Positions 1 to 9,259 of a DNA stretch of 32,724 nucleotides are shown here, piece by piece. Below the pieces are notes generated by a model that saw only the letters and a list, made by a program, of their open reading frames with translations, was not told the origin of the DNA and made no database searches. The position numbers were made by a program, and so were the translations under genes. The stretch is from assembly GCA_964583165.1 (NCBI GenBank), contig CAZOVK010000022.1, forward strand, positions 1 to 32,724, written 5' to 3'. Position 1 is the first letter of the stretch, and the number at the start of each line of letters is the position of its first letter. This stretch comes from CAZOVK01 sp964583165 (lineage in GTDB: Bacteria; Bacillota; Clostridia; Lachnospirales; WRAX01).

Positions 1-1
1 G

Positions 2-1864
2 GGGTTGGAGGGCGTTCGCCGTCGCCCGGGTATGTACATCGGTAGTGTGTCGTCACGCGGCTTGCACCACATGGTCTACGAGGTTGTGGACAACGCCGTT
101 GACGAGGCGCTCGCGGGGCGTTGTGACAAGATAGACATAATCATACACGAAGGCGATATAGTGAGCGTGCGCGACAACGGAGGCGGCATCCCCGTAGGGA
201 TTCAATCCCAGCGTGGCGTACCGGCTGTTGAAGTTGTGTTCACGGTTCTACACGCGGGCGGTAAGTTCAATAACACCCTTTATAAAGTTTCGGGCGGTCT
301 GCATGGCGTTGGCGCATCTGTTGTCAACGCGCTTTCTGAGGAAACGTATGTCGAGGTATACACGGACGGCAAAATTCACGCTATGCGCATGTCGCGTGGT
401 GATATAACAGAGCGTTTGAGCGTGATTGGCGAAACGGCCGACCACGGCACCTTCGTGCGCTTCAAGCCCGACCCACAAATCTTTGAAGAACTCATTTTTG
501 ATTTTGATATATTGAAACAACGCCTGCAAGAAATGGCTTTCCTCACAAAAGGGTTAACTATCACCCTCACAGACGAACGCACTGGCAAGGAACAAAGCGC
601 CGTCTTCCACCACGAGGGCGGCATTAGCGAATTTGTAGAGCACATCAATGATAATAAAACACCGATTCATGAGAACGTCTTTTACGCTGAGGGCGAGCGC
701 GACGGCGTTGTTGTTGAAATCGCGCTTCAGTATAACGACGGCTTCCTTGAATCGACTTATGCGTTTGTTAATAACATCAACACAACAGACGGCGGCACTC
801 ACCTTGCGGGCTTTAGAACAGGGCTTACGAAGACGATGAACGAGTACGCGCGGAAGTACGGCTTTTTGAAAGAATCTGACAAGAACCTTTCGGGCGAAGA
901 TTGCCGCGAGGGCTTAACGGCGATTATCAGTGTCAGAATCTCTGACCCACAGTTTGAGGGTCAGACGAAGGCGAAACTGGGCAACTCAGAGGCCAAAACA
1001 GCCGTTGACGGCGTTCTCTCCGAATATTTCGCGTATTTCCTTGAAGAGAACCCCACTGTCGCTAAGACGATTATCGAGAAGGCATTGCTGGCGGGGCGAG
1101 CGCGTGACGCGGCAAGAAAGGCACGTGAGCTTGTACGGCGCAAGACTGGCTTAGACAACGGGCGCTTGCCCGGCAAACTCGCTGACTGCTCAGAAAAAGA
1201 CCCCGCGCTGTCTGAAATCTATATCGTTGAGGGTAACTCCGCCGGCGGTTCGGCTAAACTCGCGCGAAACCCACGCAACCAAGCGATTCTGCCACTTCGC
1301 GGTAAGATTTTGAATGTCGAAAAGGCACGGCTTGACAAAATCCTCGGCAACGAGGAAATCAAGGCAATGATTACGGCTTTCGGCGCGGGTATTCACGAGG
1401 ATTTCGACATCTCTAAACTGCGCTACCACAAGATTATTATAATGACAGACGCGGACGTTGACGGCTCGCACATTCGGACTTTGCTGCTGACATTCATTTT
1501 CCGTTTTATGCAACCGCTTATTGAGGCCGAAAAGGTATATATCGCGCAACCGCCGTTATACCGTGTTGAGAAGAATAAACAAGAATATTACGTATATACA
1601 GATGCGGAACTCGACGAACTGTTGACGCGCATAGGGCGTGACGGCATAAAGCCGATACAGCGTTACAAGGGCTTGGGCGAGATGGACAAAGACCAGCTCT
1701 GGGAAACGACCATGAACCCCGCCAAGCGCATACTTCTACGCGTTGAAATGGCTGACGCAATCGCGGCCGACAACATCTTCTCGATGCTAATGGGCGACCG
1801 CGTCGAGCCGCGCCGCGACTTCATTCACCGCAACGCTAAGTATGTAAAGAATCTGGACGTATAA
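2..1864 (+). CDS. gyrB: DNA gyrase subunit B, 5'-truncated by the window edge
   Basis: ATPase subunit of DNA gyrase, which with GyrA introduces negative supercoils. The frame is open to the left edge, and the first residues (GLEGVRRRPGMYIG) match the region about 18-20 residues into GyrB, so the true start is upstream and the TTG at 5 is an internal Leu codon. Visible in order, counting from the codon at 5: the GHKL ATPase region with DNGGGIP (58-63) and GGLHGVGASVVNAL (97-110), the transducer region, the TOPRIM domain with EGNSAGGSAK (409-418) and DADVDG (482-487), and the C-terminal QRYKGLGEM (552-560). The protein ends in a normal GyrB tail (YVKNLDV). The usual EGDSAGG motif reads EGNSAGG here, which is the position of E. 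coli D426. gyrA follows 9 bases downstream, so the two are almost certainly cotranscribed. Confidence 0.97.
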   Translation, partial: GLEGVRRRPGMYIGSVSSRGLHHMVYEVVDNAVDEALAGRCDKIDIIIHEGDIVSVRDNGGGIPVGIQSQRGVPAVEVVFTVLHAGGKFNNTLYKVSGGLHGVGASVVNALSEETYVEVYTDGKIHAMRMSRGDITERLSVIGETADHGTFVRFKPDPQIFEELIFDFDILKQRLQEMAFLTKGLTITLTDERTGKEQSAVFHHEGGISEFVEHINDNKTPIHENVFYAEGERDGVVVEIALQYNDGFLESTYAFVNNINTTDGGTHLAGFRTGLTKTMNEYARKYGFLKESDKNLSGEDCREGLTAIISVRISDPQFEGQTKAKLGNSEAKTAVDGVLSEYFAYFLEENPTVAKTIIEKALLAGRARDAARKARELVRRKTGLDNGRLPGKLADCSEKDPALSEIYIVEGNSAGGSAKLARNPRNQAILPLRGKILNVEKARLDKILGNEEIKAMITAFGAGIHEDFDISKLRYHKIIIMTDADVDGSHIRTLLLTFIFRFMQPLIEAEKVYIAQPPLYRVEKNKQEYYVYTDAELDELLTRIGRDGIKPIQRYKGLGEMDKDQLWETTMNPAKRILLRVEMADAIAADNIFSMLMGDRVEPRRDFIHRNAKYVKNLDV

Positions 1865-1873
1865 GAGGTAGAT

Positions 1874-4417
1874 ATGAGCGACGAATATAACGAACACGGC
1901 GATATAATGGACAAAATAGAGGTAGTCAATATCGAAAACGAGATGCATAAATCGTTTATTGACTACGCAATGAGCGTTATTGTCGCGCGTGCCCTGCCCG
2001 ACGTGCGTGACGGTTTGAAACCCGTGCACAGGCGCATTCTGTTTTCAATGAACGAGTTGAACCTTGAACCGACGAAGCCCTACAAGAAATCGTCGCGTAT
2101 CGTCGGTGATACTATGGGTAAATATCACCCGCACGGTGAGTCTAGTATCTATGACGCCCTTGTACGCATGGCACAGGACTTCTCTATGCGCTATATGCTT
2201 GTTGATGGGCATGGTAACTTCGGCTCAATTGACGGTGATATGGCCGCCGCGCAACGTTACACAGAAGCGCGTTTAAGCTTCATATCAACAGAAATGCTCG
2301 CTGATATAGACATGGACACCGTGGATTTTGTCCCGAACTATGATGAGGAACTCAAAGAGCCAACGGTTCTGCCCGCGCGCTTCCCGAACCTGCTGGTCAA
2401 CGGCTCTGTCGGTATCGCCGTTGGCATGGCAACAAACATCCCGCCGCATAATATCACGGAGGTTGTAGACGCGATTAACTTTATTATCGCCAACCGCCTT
2501 GAAGACAAAGAAACGGACATCAACGATATTCTGGACTATATTAAAGGCCCCGACTTCCCCACAGGCGCAACGATTTTGGGTATTTCCGGCATCAAAAGCA
2601 CCTACCTGACAGGCAAGGGCAAAATCACCGTGCGTTCAGTCTGCAATATTGAGCCCATGCCGAATGGGCGAGAACAGATAATCGTTACAGAAATTCCGTA
2701 TATGGTCAACAAGGCGCGTATGTGCGAGCGCATAGGCGAACTGGTCAAGGAGAAGAAGTTAGAGGGCATTTCTGACTTGCGTGACGAAACGGATAGAAAC
2801 GGCATCCGCATAGTTATTGAACTTAAAAAAGATGTCAACGCGAATGTCATGCTGAACAACCTCTACAAACATTCGCAACTGCAAGAAACATTCAGCGCGA
2901 TTATGATTGCGCTGGTTAACGGCGAACCGCGTATTTTGAATATTCAACAACTACTTGAAGAGTATATCAAACATCAACAAGATGTAATACGTCGCCGTTC
3001 AATCTTTAGGCTCGCGAAGGCAAAGAAACGCGCCCATATTGTCGAAGGCTTCATCAAAGCGCTCGATTTTATCGACGAAATCATCAGTATTATCCGCGCA
3101 AATCGTGAAATCGCAAAATCGAAGGAGATTATCCGCGAGCGTTTCGGCTTCTCTGTTGAACAGGCTGACGCGATTGTGGAGTTGCGCCTTCGTAGTATGT
3201 CAGGGCTAGAACGCGAGAAACTGGAGCAGGAATACGCCGACCTTTTGGCACTCATCAAAGAACTCGAAGCTATAATCGCGGACGAAAAGAAGCTTTTGAC
3301 AGTCATACGTGACGAGCTCACACTCATTAAAGAAAAATACGGCGACCCACGCCGCACACAGATTGTACCTTATGAGGACGAAATCTGTATCAAGGACTTA
3401 ATCGACGACGAAGTTATGGTCATCACAATGACGAGCATGAACTACATCAAGCGTCTGAGCCTTGACACCTACCGCAGTCAGAATCGCGGTGGTAAGGGCA
3501 TCATGGGCATGGCTACACGTGATGAAGACATGGTAAAACAGCTCTTTATAGCGAGTACTCATGACGAGATTCTTTGTTTCACCGACCACGGTAAGGTTTT
3601 CCGCCTGAACGGCTACGAAATCCCCGAAGCGGGCAGAACGGCTAAGGGCACGCCGATTGTGAATCTCTTAAATCTTGAACCGGGCGAGCGTATAGCCGCT
3701 GTTTTACCGCTTGAAACGAGTAAAGACGGCTATATAATGATGGTTACGCGAGATGGCGTTGTCAAGAAAACGCCCGTGTCAATGTTTGCGAACCTCAAAA
3801 AGGCGGGGCTTATCGCGCTCTCGATTCGCGAGAATGACGAGCTTGTGAAGGTCATGCACACTTATGGCGACGATAAGGTGATTATCGTCACACAAAAGGG
3901 TAAGGCTATTTGCTTTAACGAAGACGACGTGCGGCCAATGGGCAGAACAGCGGCGGGCGTGCGCGGTATAAGACTGGGCGACGGTGACGCGGTTATCGGC
4001 GCTGAAAAACTAGAAATGGGCGCGAAGCTACTGACTGTATCCGAAGGTGGATTTGGTAAGTGTACTGACATAACCGAGATTGAAAGCCGTGTACAGAATC
4101 GTGGCGGTATGGGCGTGCTTTTCCACAATGTCACGGCGAAAACAGGCGATTTGGTCGGTATCGCGGTTGTGCATGACGACGAGGAGTTTATGATAATCAA
4201 CTCCGCAGGCGTAATTATCCGCATTCGTATCGCCGATATTTCTACAACTGGGCGTGTGGCAATGGGCGTGAAGCTCATCAATCTTGACGAGAACGTAACA
4301 GTCAAGGGCATGGCAAAGATAGATAAGGCCTTTATCGAACAAGAAAGCGAAGCCGAATCGGACGAAACAGCCGAAATAATTGACGGCGAAGCGGTAGAAA
4401 CCAATGACGAAGAATAA
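1874..4417 (+). CDS. gyrA: DNA gyrase subunit A
   Basis: Breakage-reunion subunit of DNA gyrase, 847 residues, a full-length size. The start at 1874 has AGAGGT just upstream; an ATG at 1907 is a weaker alternative. The catalytic tyrosine is Y129 in QRYTEARLS. The quinolone-resistance-determining region reads HPHGESSIYD (85-94), so the residues equivalent to E. coli S83 and D87 are the wild-type Ser and Asp. The C-terminal beta-pinwheel region carries a GyrA-box-like QNRGGKG near residue 536 (canonical QRRGGKG). The protein ends in an acidic tail rich in Glu and Asp. The last 14 bases overlap the start of mnmE, which points to translational coupling. Gyrase A is preferred over ParC because of the GyrA box and the gyrB neighbour. 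Confidence 0.97.
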   Translation: MSDEYNEHGDIMDKIEVVNIENEMHKSFIDYAMSVIVARALPDVRDGLKPVHRRILFSMNELNLEPTKPYKKSSRIVGDTMGKYHPHGESSIYDALVRMAQDFSMRYMLVDGHGNFGSIDGDMAAAQRYTEARLSFISTEMLADIDMDTVDFVPNYDEELKEPTVLPARFPNLLVNGSVGIAVGMATNIPPHNITEVVDAINFIIANRLEDKETDINDILDYIKGPDFPTGATILGISGIKSTYLTGKGKITVRSVCNIEPMPNGREQIIVTEIPYMVNKARMCERIGELVKEKKLEGISDLRDETDRNGIRIVIELKKDVNANVMLNNLYKHSQLQETFSAIMIALVNGEPRILNIQQLLEEYIKHQQDVIRRRSIFRLAKAKKRAHIVEGFIKALDFIDEIISIIRANREIAKSKEIIRERFGFSVEQADAIVELRLRSMSGLEREKLEQEYADLLALIKELEAIIADEKKLLTVIRDELTLIKEKYGDPRRTQIVPYEDEICIKDLIDDEVMVITMTSMNYIKRLSLDTYRSQNRGGKGIMGMATRDEDMVKQLFIASTHDEILCFTDHGKVFRLNGYEIPEAGRTAKGTPIVNLLNLEPGERIAAVLPLETSKDGYIMMVTRDGVVKKTPVSMFANLKKAGLIALSIRENDELVKVMHTYGDDKVIIVTQKGKAICFNEDDVRPMGRTAAGVRGIRLGDGDAVIGAEKLEMGAKLLTVSEGGFGKCTDITEIESRVQNRGGMGVLFHNVTAKTGDLVGIAVVHDDEEFMIINSAGVIIRIRIADISTTGRVAMGVKLINLDENVTVKGMAKIDKAFIEQESEAESDETAEIIDGEAVETNDEE

Positions 4418-5768
4418 TACCATCGTCGCGCCCGCCACAACAGGCGTGGGAGGTATCGGCATAGTAAGGCTATCGGGCGACGATAGCCTTAGGATACTTC
4501 AAAAACTTTGGCTTGGGAAGAGTAAAATCTTTCCGAGCCATTTAATGCGCTACGGTAAAATCGGGCATGGCGGTCAGATTTTGGACGAGTGTATGGCGGT
4601 TTTCATGCAAAGCCCGCGCACATACACGAAAGAGGACGTTGTAGAAATCCATTGTCACGGCGGGCGCGTCACAATGGAACGTGTCATAGCGGCAACCCTC
4701 AATTTGGGCGCGATTATGGCAGAACCCGGCGAGTTCACTAAACGCGCGTTCCTAAACGGGCGTGTAGATTTGGCGGCAGCAGAAGCCGTCATGGACTTAA
4801 TCAACTCCCGCACAGAAAAGGCTCAACAAATGGCGCTGTCGCGCCTATCGGGCAAGCTGTCGCAAGAAATTCAAAACATACGCGAAACACTGCTTGGGTG
4901 TATGGCGCATATGGAAGTAGCGATTGACTACCCCGAATATGACGTAGAAAGACTCACGCTGGATGAAATAGCTCAAAATGTCCGCGCGGCTCAAATGAGC
5001 GTTGAAAAGCTCATGTTTACGTTCAAACAAGGGCGCATAACGCAAGACGGCATTAAAACCGTCATATGCGGTAAGCCAAATGTAGGCAAGTCGTCACTGT
5101 TGAACTGGCTTCTTTGTGCCGAACGCGCTATTGTGACGCATATACCCGGCACAACGCGCGATATTATTACTGAGAGCCTAAACATTGACGGCATACCGTT
5201 AATCCTTACGGACACGGCGGGCATACGCGAAACGGCTGACCCTGTCGAAGCTATCGGTGTTTCGCGCACGAAGGCGGCGGCTGACGAAGCGGAGTTGCTC
5301 ATAGCGGTCTTTGACGGCGCGGCTGAACTAGGCGAATTAGACCTAGAAATACTTACGCTCTGCGAGAACAAAACGGCCATAGCGGTCGTCAACAAAACCG
5401 ATTTAGGGCTTGTTTGTGACCTGAACGCCATAGAAAAATATATACCAAAAGAGCGCATAGTCCTAATCTCCGTGCATAATGACAGCGGTAAGGACGGGCT
5501 AATTGATACGATTAAAGCCGTTTTGAACCTCGGCACGATAGATGACACCGAACAGTTATATATCGCGAGTTTACGCCATTATGAGAGCCTGAAAGCCGCA
5601 CAGACAGCGCTTATGGCTGTTACAAGCGCGCTCAATAACTCCATGTCAGAGGAGTTCATCGCGCTTGACCTTGCCGAGAGTTACGCCGCCCTCGGGAAAA
5701 TCACGGGCGAAACGGTATCTGACGATTTAATCGACCGCATATTCGCCGAATTTTGTTTGGGTAAGTAG
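4404..5768 (+). CDS. mnmE: tRNA uridine-5-carboxymethylaminomethyl modification GTPase MnmE
   Basis: With MnmG this GTPase modifies C5 of the wobble uridine in certain tRNAs. The 454 residues match the family length. The N-terminal formyl-THF-binding domain starts with TIVAPATTGVGGIGIVRLSG. The embedded G domain has the P-loop GKPNVGKSS (about 222-230), an IPGTTRD switch I segment, DTAG (G3) and NKTD (G4). The last residues are CLGK, the family's C-terminal CxGK motif whose Cys is needed for modification. The ATG at 4404 lies inside the end of gyrA. The partner mnmG is not in the window, although the two are adjacent in many Bacillota. Confidence 0.97.
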   Translation: MTKNNTIVAPATTGVGGIGIVRLSGDDSLRILQKLWLGKSKIFPSHLMRYGKIGHGGQILDECMAVFMQSPRTYTKEDVVEIHCHGGRVTMERVIAATLNLGAIMAEPGEFTKRAFLNGRVDLAAAEAVMDLINSRTEKAQQMALSRLSGKLSQEIQNIRETLLGCMAHMEVAIDYPEYDVERLTLDEIAQNVRAAQMSVEKLMFTFKQGRITQDGIKTVICGKPNVGKSSLLNWLLCAERAIVTHIPGTTRDIITESLNIDGIPLILTDTAGIRETADPVEAIGVSRTKAAADEAELLIAVFDGAAELGELDLEILTLCENKTAIAVVNKTDLGLVCDLNAIEKYIPKERIVLISVHNDSGKDGLIDTIKAVLNLGTIDDTEQLYIASLRHYESLKAAQTALMAVTSALNNSMSEEFIALDLAESYAALGKITGETVSDDLIDRIFAEFCLGK

Positions 5769-5782
5769 AATGTGCATAAAAT
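5753..5782 (+). promoter_or_regulatory. Weak candidate sigma-A promoter for the HD-GYP-like gene
   Basis: TTGTTT at 5753-5758 and TAAAAT at 5777-5782 are 18 bases apart, about 20 bases before the start codon at 5804. The -35 box overlaps the end of mnmE. The match is imperfect, so the downstream gene may simply be read from the gyr-mnmE transcript. Confidence 0.28.
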
Positions 5783-5803
5783 AACAGTAACTCGGAGTGT
5801 TAA

Positions 5804-6730
5804 ATGGAACCTGAAATCCTGTTGGATATATTCTTGGTAAGTGTTGGATTTTTGATTATTGTCTTTGCAATAAGTCTGAATGTTCAACTACGCCGTAGTG
5901 TATTGGTCATAAAGTCTGACCTCGACAAACTCACAAGCAACCTGTTCGGCACGTATATGGTCTTACTTGTATTATTCGCAATTGGGTATGGATTTATCGA
6001 TGCATCACTGCTTATGGGCTTGAAATATGCCAACATGCTCGTTGTCGCTCTCATTTTCTTCTTCGGCAGTTTGTTCGTGCTGATAGGCATAACCGTACAG
6101 ATACGGTTGACTAACCGCATCTACAGCGGTAATATTCAACTCATTCGCACAATGGTCAATGCCGTTGAAGCGCGCGACAATAACCTAAAGGGACATTCCC
6201 TGCATGTGTGCGCTGTGTCACTTTTGATATACAGCCACATGCCCAAATCATCCGTTAAGCATATAACACAAAAACATCTCGAATACGCCAGCCTTCTACA
6301 CGATATAGGAAAACTGGGCATACCCGAGAACGTCTTGAACAAGCCCGGTAAGCTTGACGAAAGCGAATGGGCTTTAATGAGAGAACACCCACGCATTGGC
6401 GTGAAAATCCTGTCGGGCGTGAAAGGGTTAAGTAATATTTTAGACTGGATTCTCTATCACCACGAGCGCATGGACGGCAATGGTTATTATAAGTTAAGCG
6501 GTGACGCAATCCCTCTTGCGTCACGTATTATTGCAGTCGCTGACGCCTATTCGGCACTTGTCATGGTACGGTCATACAAACCCGCGCTCTCACACGAACG
6601 TGCCGTAGAAATCATGAACTCTAGCGCCGGAACCCATTTCGACCCGGAAATTCTGAACATATTCTCCAAAATCAATATATTCGACATACAAAAGAAACTG
6701 GAGGTCATTCAGTCTAACAACTTTGACTAG
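5804..6730 (+). CDS. Membrane-anchored HD-GYP-like phosphohydrolase
   Basis: 308 residues. Three hydrophobic segments (about 5-27, 48-70 and 77-99) are followed by a cytoplasmic HD-GYP-type domain from about residue 110. Family members usually hydrolyse the second messenger cyclic di-GMP or related cyclic dinucleotides. Metal-binding signatures are visible: HDIGKLGIP (H166, D167), EH at 194-195, HHERMDG (219-225) and VADAY (245-249). Two positions depart from the standard family: the GYP signature reads GYY (227-229), and the usual DRPYR-like stretch after the DAY motif reads VRSYK. Activity or substrate could therefore differ. There is no separate sensory domain; the membrane part may serve as one. 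The start has CGGAG upstream. The gene follows mnmE by 35 bases and may be an independent unit. Confidence 0.85.
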   Translation: MEPEILLDIFLVSVGFLIIVFAISLNVQLRRSVLVIKSDLDKLTSNLFGTYMVLLVLFAIGYGFIDASLLMGLKYANMLVVALIFFFGSLFVLIGITVQIRLTNRIYSGNIQLIRTMVNAVEARDNNLKGHSLHVCAVSLLIYSHMPKSSVKHITQKHLEYASLLHDIGKLGIPENVLNKPGKLDESEWALMREHPRIGVKILSGVKGLSNILDWILYHHERMDGNGYYKLSGDAIPLASRIIAVADAYSALVMVRSYKPALSHERAVEIMNSSAGTHFDPEILNIFSKINIFDIQKKLEVIQSNNFD

Positions 6731-6747
6731 TCGGAGGGCGAAATCTT

Positions 6748-7998
6748 CTATTTCGCCGCAACCTCCAAAGTTTCTTCACTGCGATTAACCAATTTGACCT
6801 TGCCCGCTATCAAGACATTACAGACTGACAGCGCGGCAAGGAAAAAGAAGACATATTGCGCCCCGAATGTCGTCCAAACTATACCGCATATGTAGGCGAA
6901 GATGATGCTGACGATATGGTCCATACTGATACCCGCCGAGATAGTGGCTGTGATATGTGACGGTTCGAGCGCTATATTTCTGAGGTATGCCGTTCTGACA
7001 ATACTGAATTGCATTGACATTCTGTCGAGTATGAACAAACCCATAGTGAGCACGGCGAAAACCCCTGTAGTTGAAATGGCGCCCGAATTGAACCCTTGTG
7101 TAATCAAACCATAGAGCAGATAGACTAAAATGAATGAGAACGCGTCGGCGTAGAGCATCTTTCTAAGCCCGAAACGGTCAATCCAGCGCCCGATTGACTG
7201 GATAAAGAATATGCCGATAAACGAACCCAGTATTGTCAGAAGCGCCATTGTGTCTGTCTTCTTACCAAGAATTTCTATAATAACCCATGGGCCATAGACT
7301 ATCATTATCTGTTTCTGTGCCCCCGCGAGTATACAAAGCGCGTAGTAGAAACGGTATTCCTTTTTAAGAATGAGCTTGAACGGCTTTTGATTGGACGTAT
7401 GCTCTTTTAGAAGGCGCGAAAGGTATATGATAAGCCCGAGCGCCGCCAACCCGACCGTGAAACCCGCTACAAAAATCCATTTAATCTCTGTCTGGAAAGA
7501 GAACACGCCGAAGCCGAAACCCAAGAACACGAGAATCGCCGCAAGCATCTGAAACGCCGTTTTAGTACCCGTGTATTGCCCTATGCGCTTACCCGCGCTC
7601 TTTTCGTCCGTTATAAGGCTTATTCCAATGCCATCGTTAAGCGGCATGAGCATGTGTGTACCCAATGAGTTAAGGAAAACAAAGACTAACATAATCCCGA
7701 AAGCGGGAGTGAACAGACCCAAGCAGATTGTACCCACTAGAAAGAAAAACATGGCCGCAATAGCCGTCCGAACGTCGCCCAAAAAAGAAAGCGCCGACAG
7801 AACGAACACACAGAGTACGCCGGGCAACTCGCGCGGGAACTCTATAATGCCACGTTGAAGCGCGTCAACAGAGTAAACCTCTTTGAAATAGTTGCTTAAA
7901 ACGCCATCAGCCAAACCGTTTGCAATTCCGTATACAGAAATGAACACGAAGAATACAAACAGTGCGGCATCCATACCGAAAATCTTTTTACGTCCCAT
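6748..7998 (-). CDS. Major facilitator superfamily transporter
   Basis: A polytopic membrane protein of 416 residues with about 12 hydrophobic segments and a charged central loop, the usual MFS size and layout. The frame stays open upstream to 8100, but the start at 7998 (MGRKKIFGMDAALF) is chosen because GGGGAGTG lies 7 bases before it and a good promoter lies between 8027 and 8055. The upstream extension would place that promoter inside the coding region. Basic residues between segments (for example LSRLLKE) fit cytoplasmic loops. The substrate cannot be read from the sequence. The gene is transcribed alone, divergently from the kinase operon and convergently with the HD-GYP-like gene. Confidence 0.85.
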   Translation of the reverse strand: MGRKKIFGMDAALFVFFVFISVYGIANGLADGVLSNYFKEVYSVDALQRGIIEFPRELPGVLCVFVLSALSFLGDVRTAIAAMFFFLVGTICLGLFTPAFGIMLVFVFLNSLGTHMLMPLNDGIGISLITDEKSAGKRIGQYTGTKTAFQMLAAILVFLGFGFGVFSFQTEIKWIFVAGFTVGLAALGLIIYLSRLLKEHTSNQKPFKLILKKEYRFYYALCILAGAQKQIMIVYGPWVIIEILGKKTDTMALLTILGSFIGIFFIQSIGRWIDRFGLRKMLYADAFSFILVYLLYGLITQGFNSGAISTTGVFAVLTMGLFILDRMSMQFSIVRTAYLRNIALEPSHITATISAGISMDHIVSIIFAYICGIVWTTFGAQYVFFFLAALSVCNVLIAGKVKLVNRSEETLEVAAK

Positions 7999-8026
7999 AA
8001 TAATCACTCCCCAAACATGTATAGAA

Positions 8027-8055
8027 ATTATATCATAAACCGCCGAATTTTGCAA
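8027..8055 (-). promoter_or_regulatory. Sigma-A promoter of the MFS transporter gene
   Basis: On the minus strand TTGCAA (8050-8055) and a perfect TATAAT (8027-8032) are 17 bases apart, upstream of a strong ribosome binding site and the start at 7998. Confidence 0.7.
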
Positions 8056-8091
8056 CTCTGCAACTTCTCTCAGAAACCATTTCTTTATGTA

Positions 8092-8100
8092 TGTTATCAT
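8092..8100 (+). promoter_or_regulatory. Possible extended -10 promoter of the kinase operon
   Basis: TGTTATCAT contains TGN followed by TATCAT, an extended -10 element. No good -35 is visible at the expected distance. Transcription would begin near 8107, giving a leader of about 20 bases before the ATG at 8126. The element lies in the divergent spacer shared with the MFS gene, where the HTH product could act. Confidence 0.35.
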
Positions 8101-8125
8101 AAGTTAAATGACAGGGGGCGGCGGT

Positions 8126-9259
8126 ATGGTAAATCTGAAAAGGCTTGCGCTTAATGATGATATCGAGATTATAAAAGAACAGCTTGCGGAGTTTTCATCA
8201 TATGATTTCGCGGCAGATATTAGAACGCGTATGAAGCGGCTCGGGCTTACACAGACGGGTTTAGCCGGTAGGCTCTTCATCACTCACGCGGCTGTGGGTA
8301 AGTGGTTGGCGGGTTCAAAGCCACACGGCAAGGAGCGCATGAAAGAGCTGGGTTTGGCGCTTCAAATGGACGAAAACGAGTTAAATGACTTTCTATACGC
8401 GAATTGTTACCCCAAGCTGTATGCGAAAAACCCTCTTGATACCGCTTGTAGGTTCGTAATAAGGAATATGCCACGTGCGGAGGACTCCGTGAGGATTTAC
8501 CGCGAACTTATAGATATACAAAAACTCTACTCATACAAGCCGTCGCCAGACTCACACGAACAAAATACGGATGCTCTCAGTCTTGACTTCGCTAATGTGA
8601 TGTCACCCGCTGAACTCGCGGCATGGACGGCGGCGAACAGTCGTTATTTCGGTGCGGCGGCAAAAACACTGTTGCCTAATGCTGAGCTCGCGCGTTTTGT
8701 GACCTTGTATCTAGGCGGCAGAAATATAAACGACCTATTCGTATCAGAGGACTTACCCGTAGCTTTGCGGAATCTCTTGTATCCGCTTACTTCTGACAAA
8801 GAGATAACATACCGCGGCTTACGTATGAAACTTATAGTGTTTGGGCTGTATAAGAACATGACAGAAGACGAGATAGATTTGATGTTGGAACTGGCGAAAC
8901 AGCGCGGGTTGTCTGACCCGAAGTCGCGCTTAGACGCGTGTTTGCTGGCGGCGTTGCCATGTGCCCATATGCGGAACGCTTATTATGAGTTTAATACATC
9001 AAGTACCGTGTTAAAACAGCTCAACCCGAACGCAAACGGCTTGTATAAATTTTTCAAACAAAAGCTAGACGCGGCGCAAAAACGCTGTGAATACCAAGAC
9101 AACGCGAAGAAAAGCGAAGCAGAAGTGGTGTTTGAAACACTTTATACAGACTATTCGGGCGGCGGTGTTTTGGAATACATAAAGGATTTAATAGGACTAC
9201 TGATTGAGGATGGTTTGTTGACCGCGAATGAAGCGAGTGAGATTTTGGAGGTGATTTGA
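8126..9259 (+). CDS. XRE-type helix-turn-helix protein heading a kinase operon
   Basis: 377 residues. Residues about 32-90 form a lambda-repressor-type HTH (DIRTRMKRLGLTQTGLAGRL, then HAAVGKWLAG), so DNA binding is likely. The remaining 290 residues are mostly helical and match no domain I can name. The ATG at 8126 is preferred over that at 8108 because AGGGGG sits 7 bases before it. The stop codon overlaps the next start (TGATG), so this protein is translationally tied to the FHA-kinase. It may be the transcriptional output or the autoregulator of the pathway, or its long C-terminal region may be the sensed or phosphorylated part. These roles are inferred from position only. Confidence 0.8.
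   Translation: MVNLKRLALNDDIEIIKEQLAEFSSYDFAADIRTRMKRLGLTQTGLAGRLFITHAAVGKWLAGSKPHGKERMKELGLALQMDENELNDFLYANCYPKLYAKNPLDTACRFVIRNMPRAEDSVRIYRELIDIQKLYSYKPSPDSHEQNTDALSLDFANVMSPAELAAWTAANSRYFGAAAKTLLPNAELARFVTLYLGGRNINDLFVSEDLPVALRNLLYPLTSDKEITYRGLRMKLIVFGLYKNMTEDEIDLMLELAKQRGLSDPKSRLDACLLAALPCAHMRNAYYEFNTSSTVLKQLNPNANGLYKFFKQKLDAAQKRCEYQDNAKKSEAEVVFETLYTDYSGGGVLEYIKDLIGLLIEDGLLTANEASEILEVI

Noticed and set aside
5..7. TTG as the start codon of gyrB
   Set aside because: The residues around it match the internal GLEGVRRRPGMYIG stretch of GyrB, so the real start lies outside the window.
6737..6757. Hairpin GGCGAAA/TTTCGCC at the end of the MFS gene as a terminator
   Set aside because: The stem is only 7 bp with no T run on either side and lies at the coding end of the MFS gene.
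7999..8100. N-terminal extension of the MFS transporter
   Set aside because: It would cover a well-spaced TTGCAA-17-TATAAT promoter, and a strong ribosome binding site precedes the internal start at 7998.
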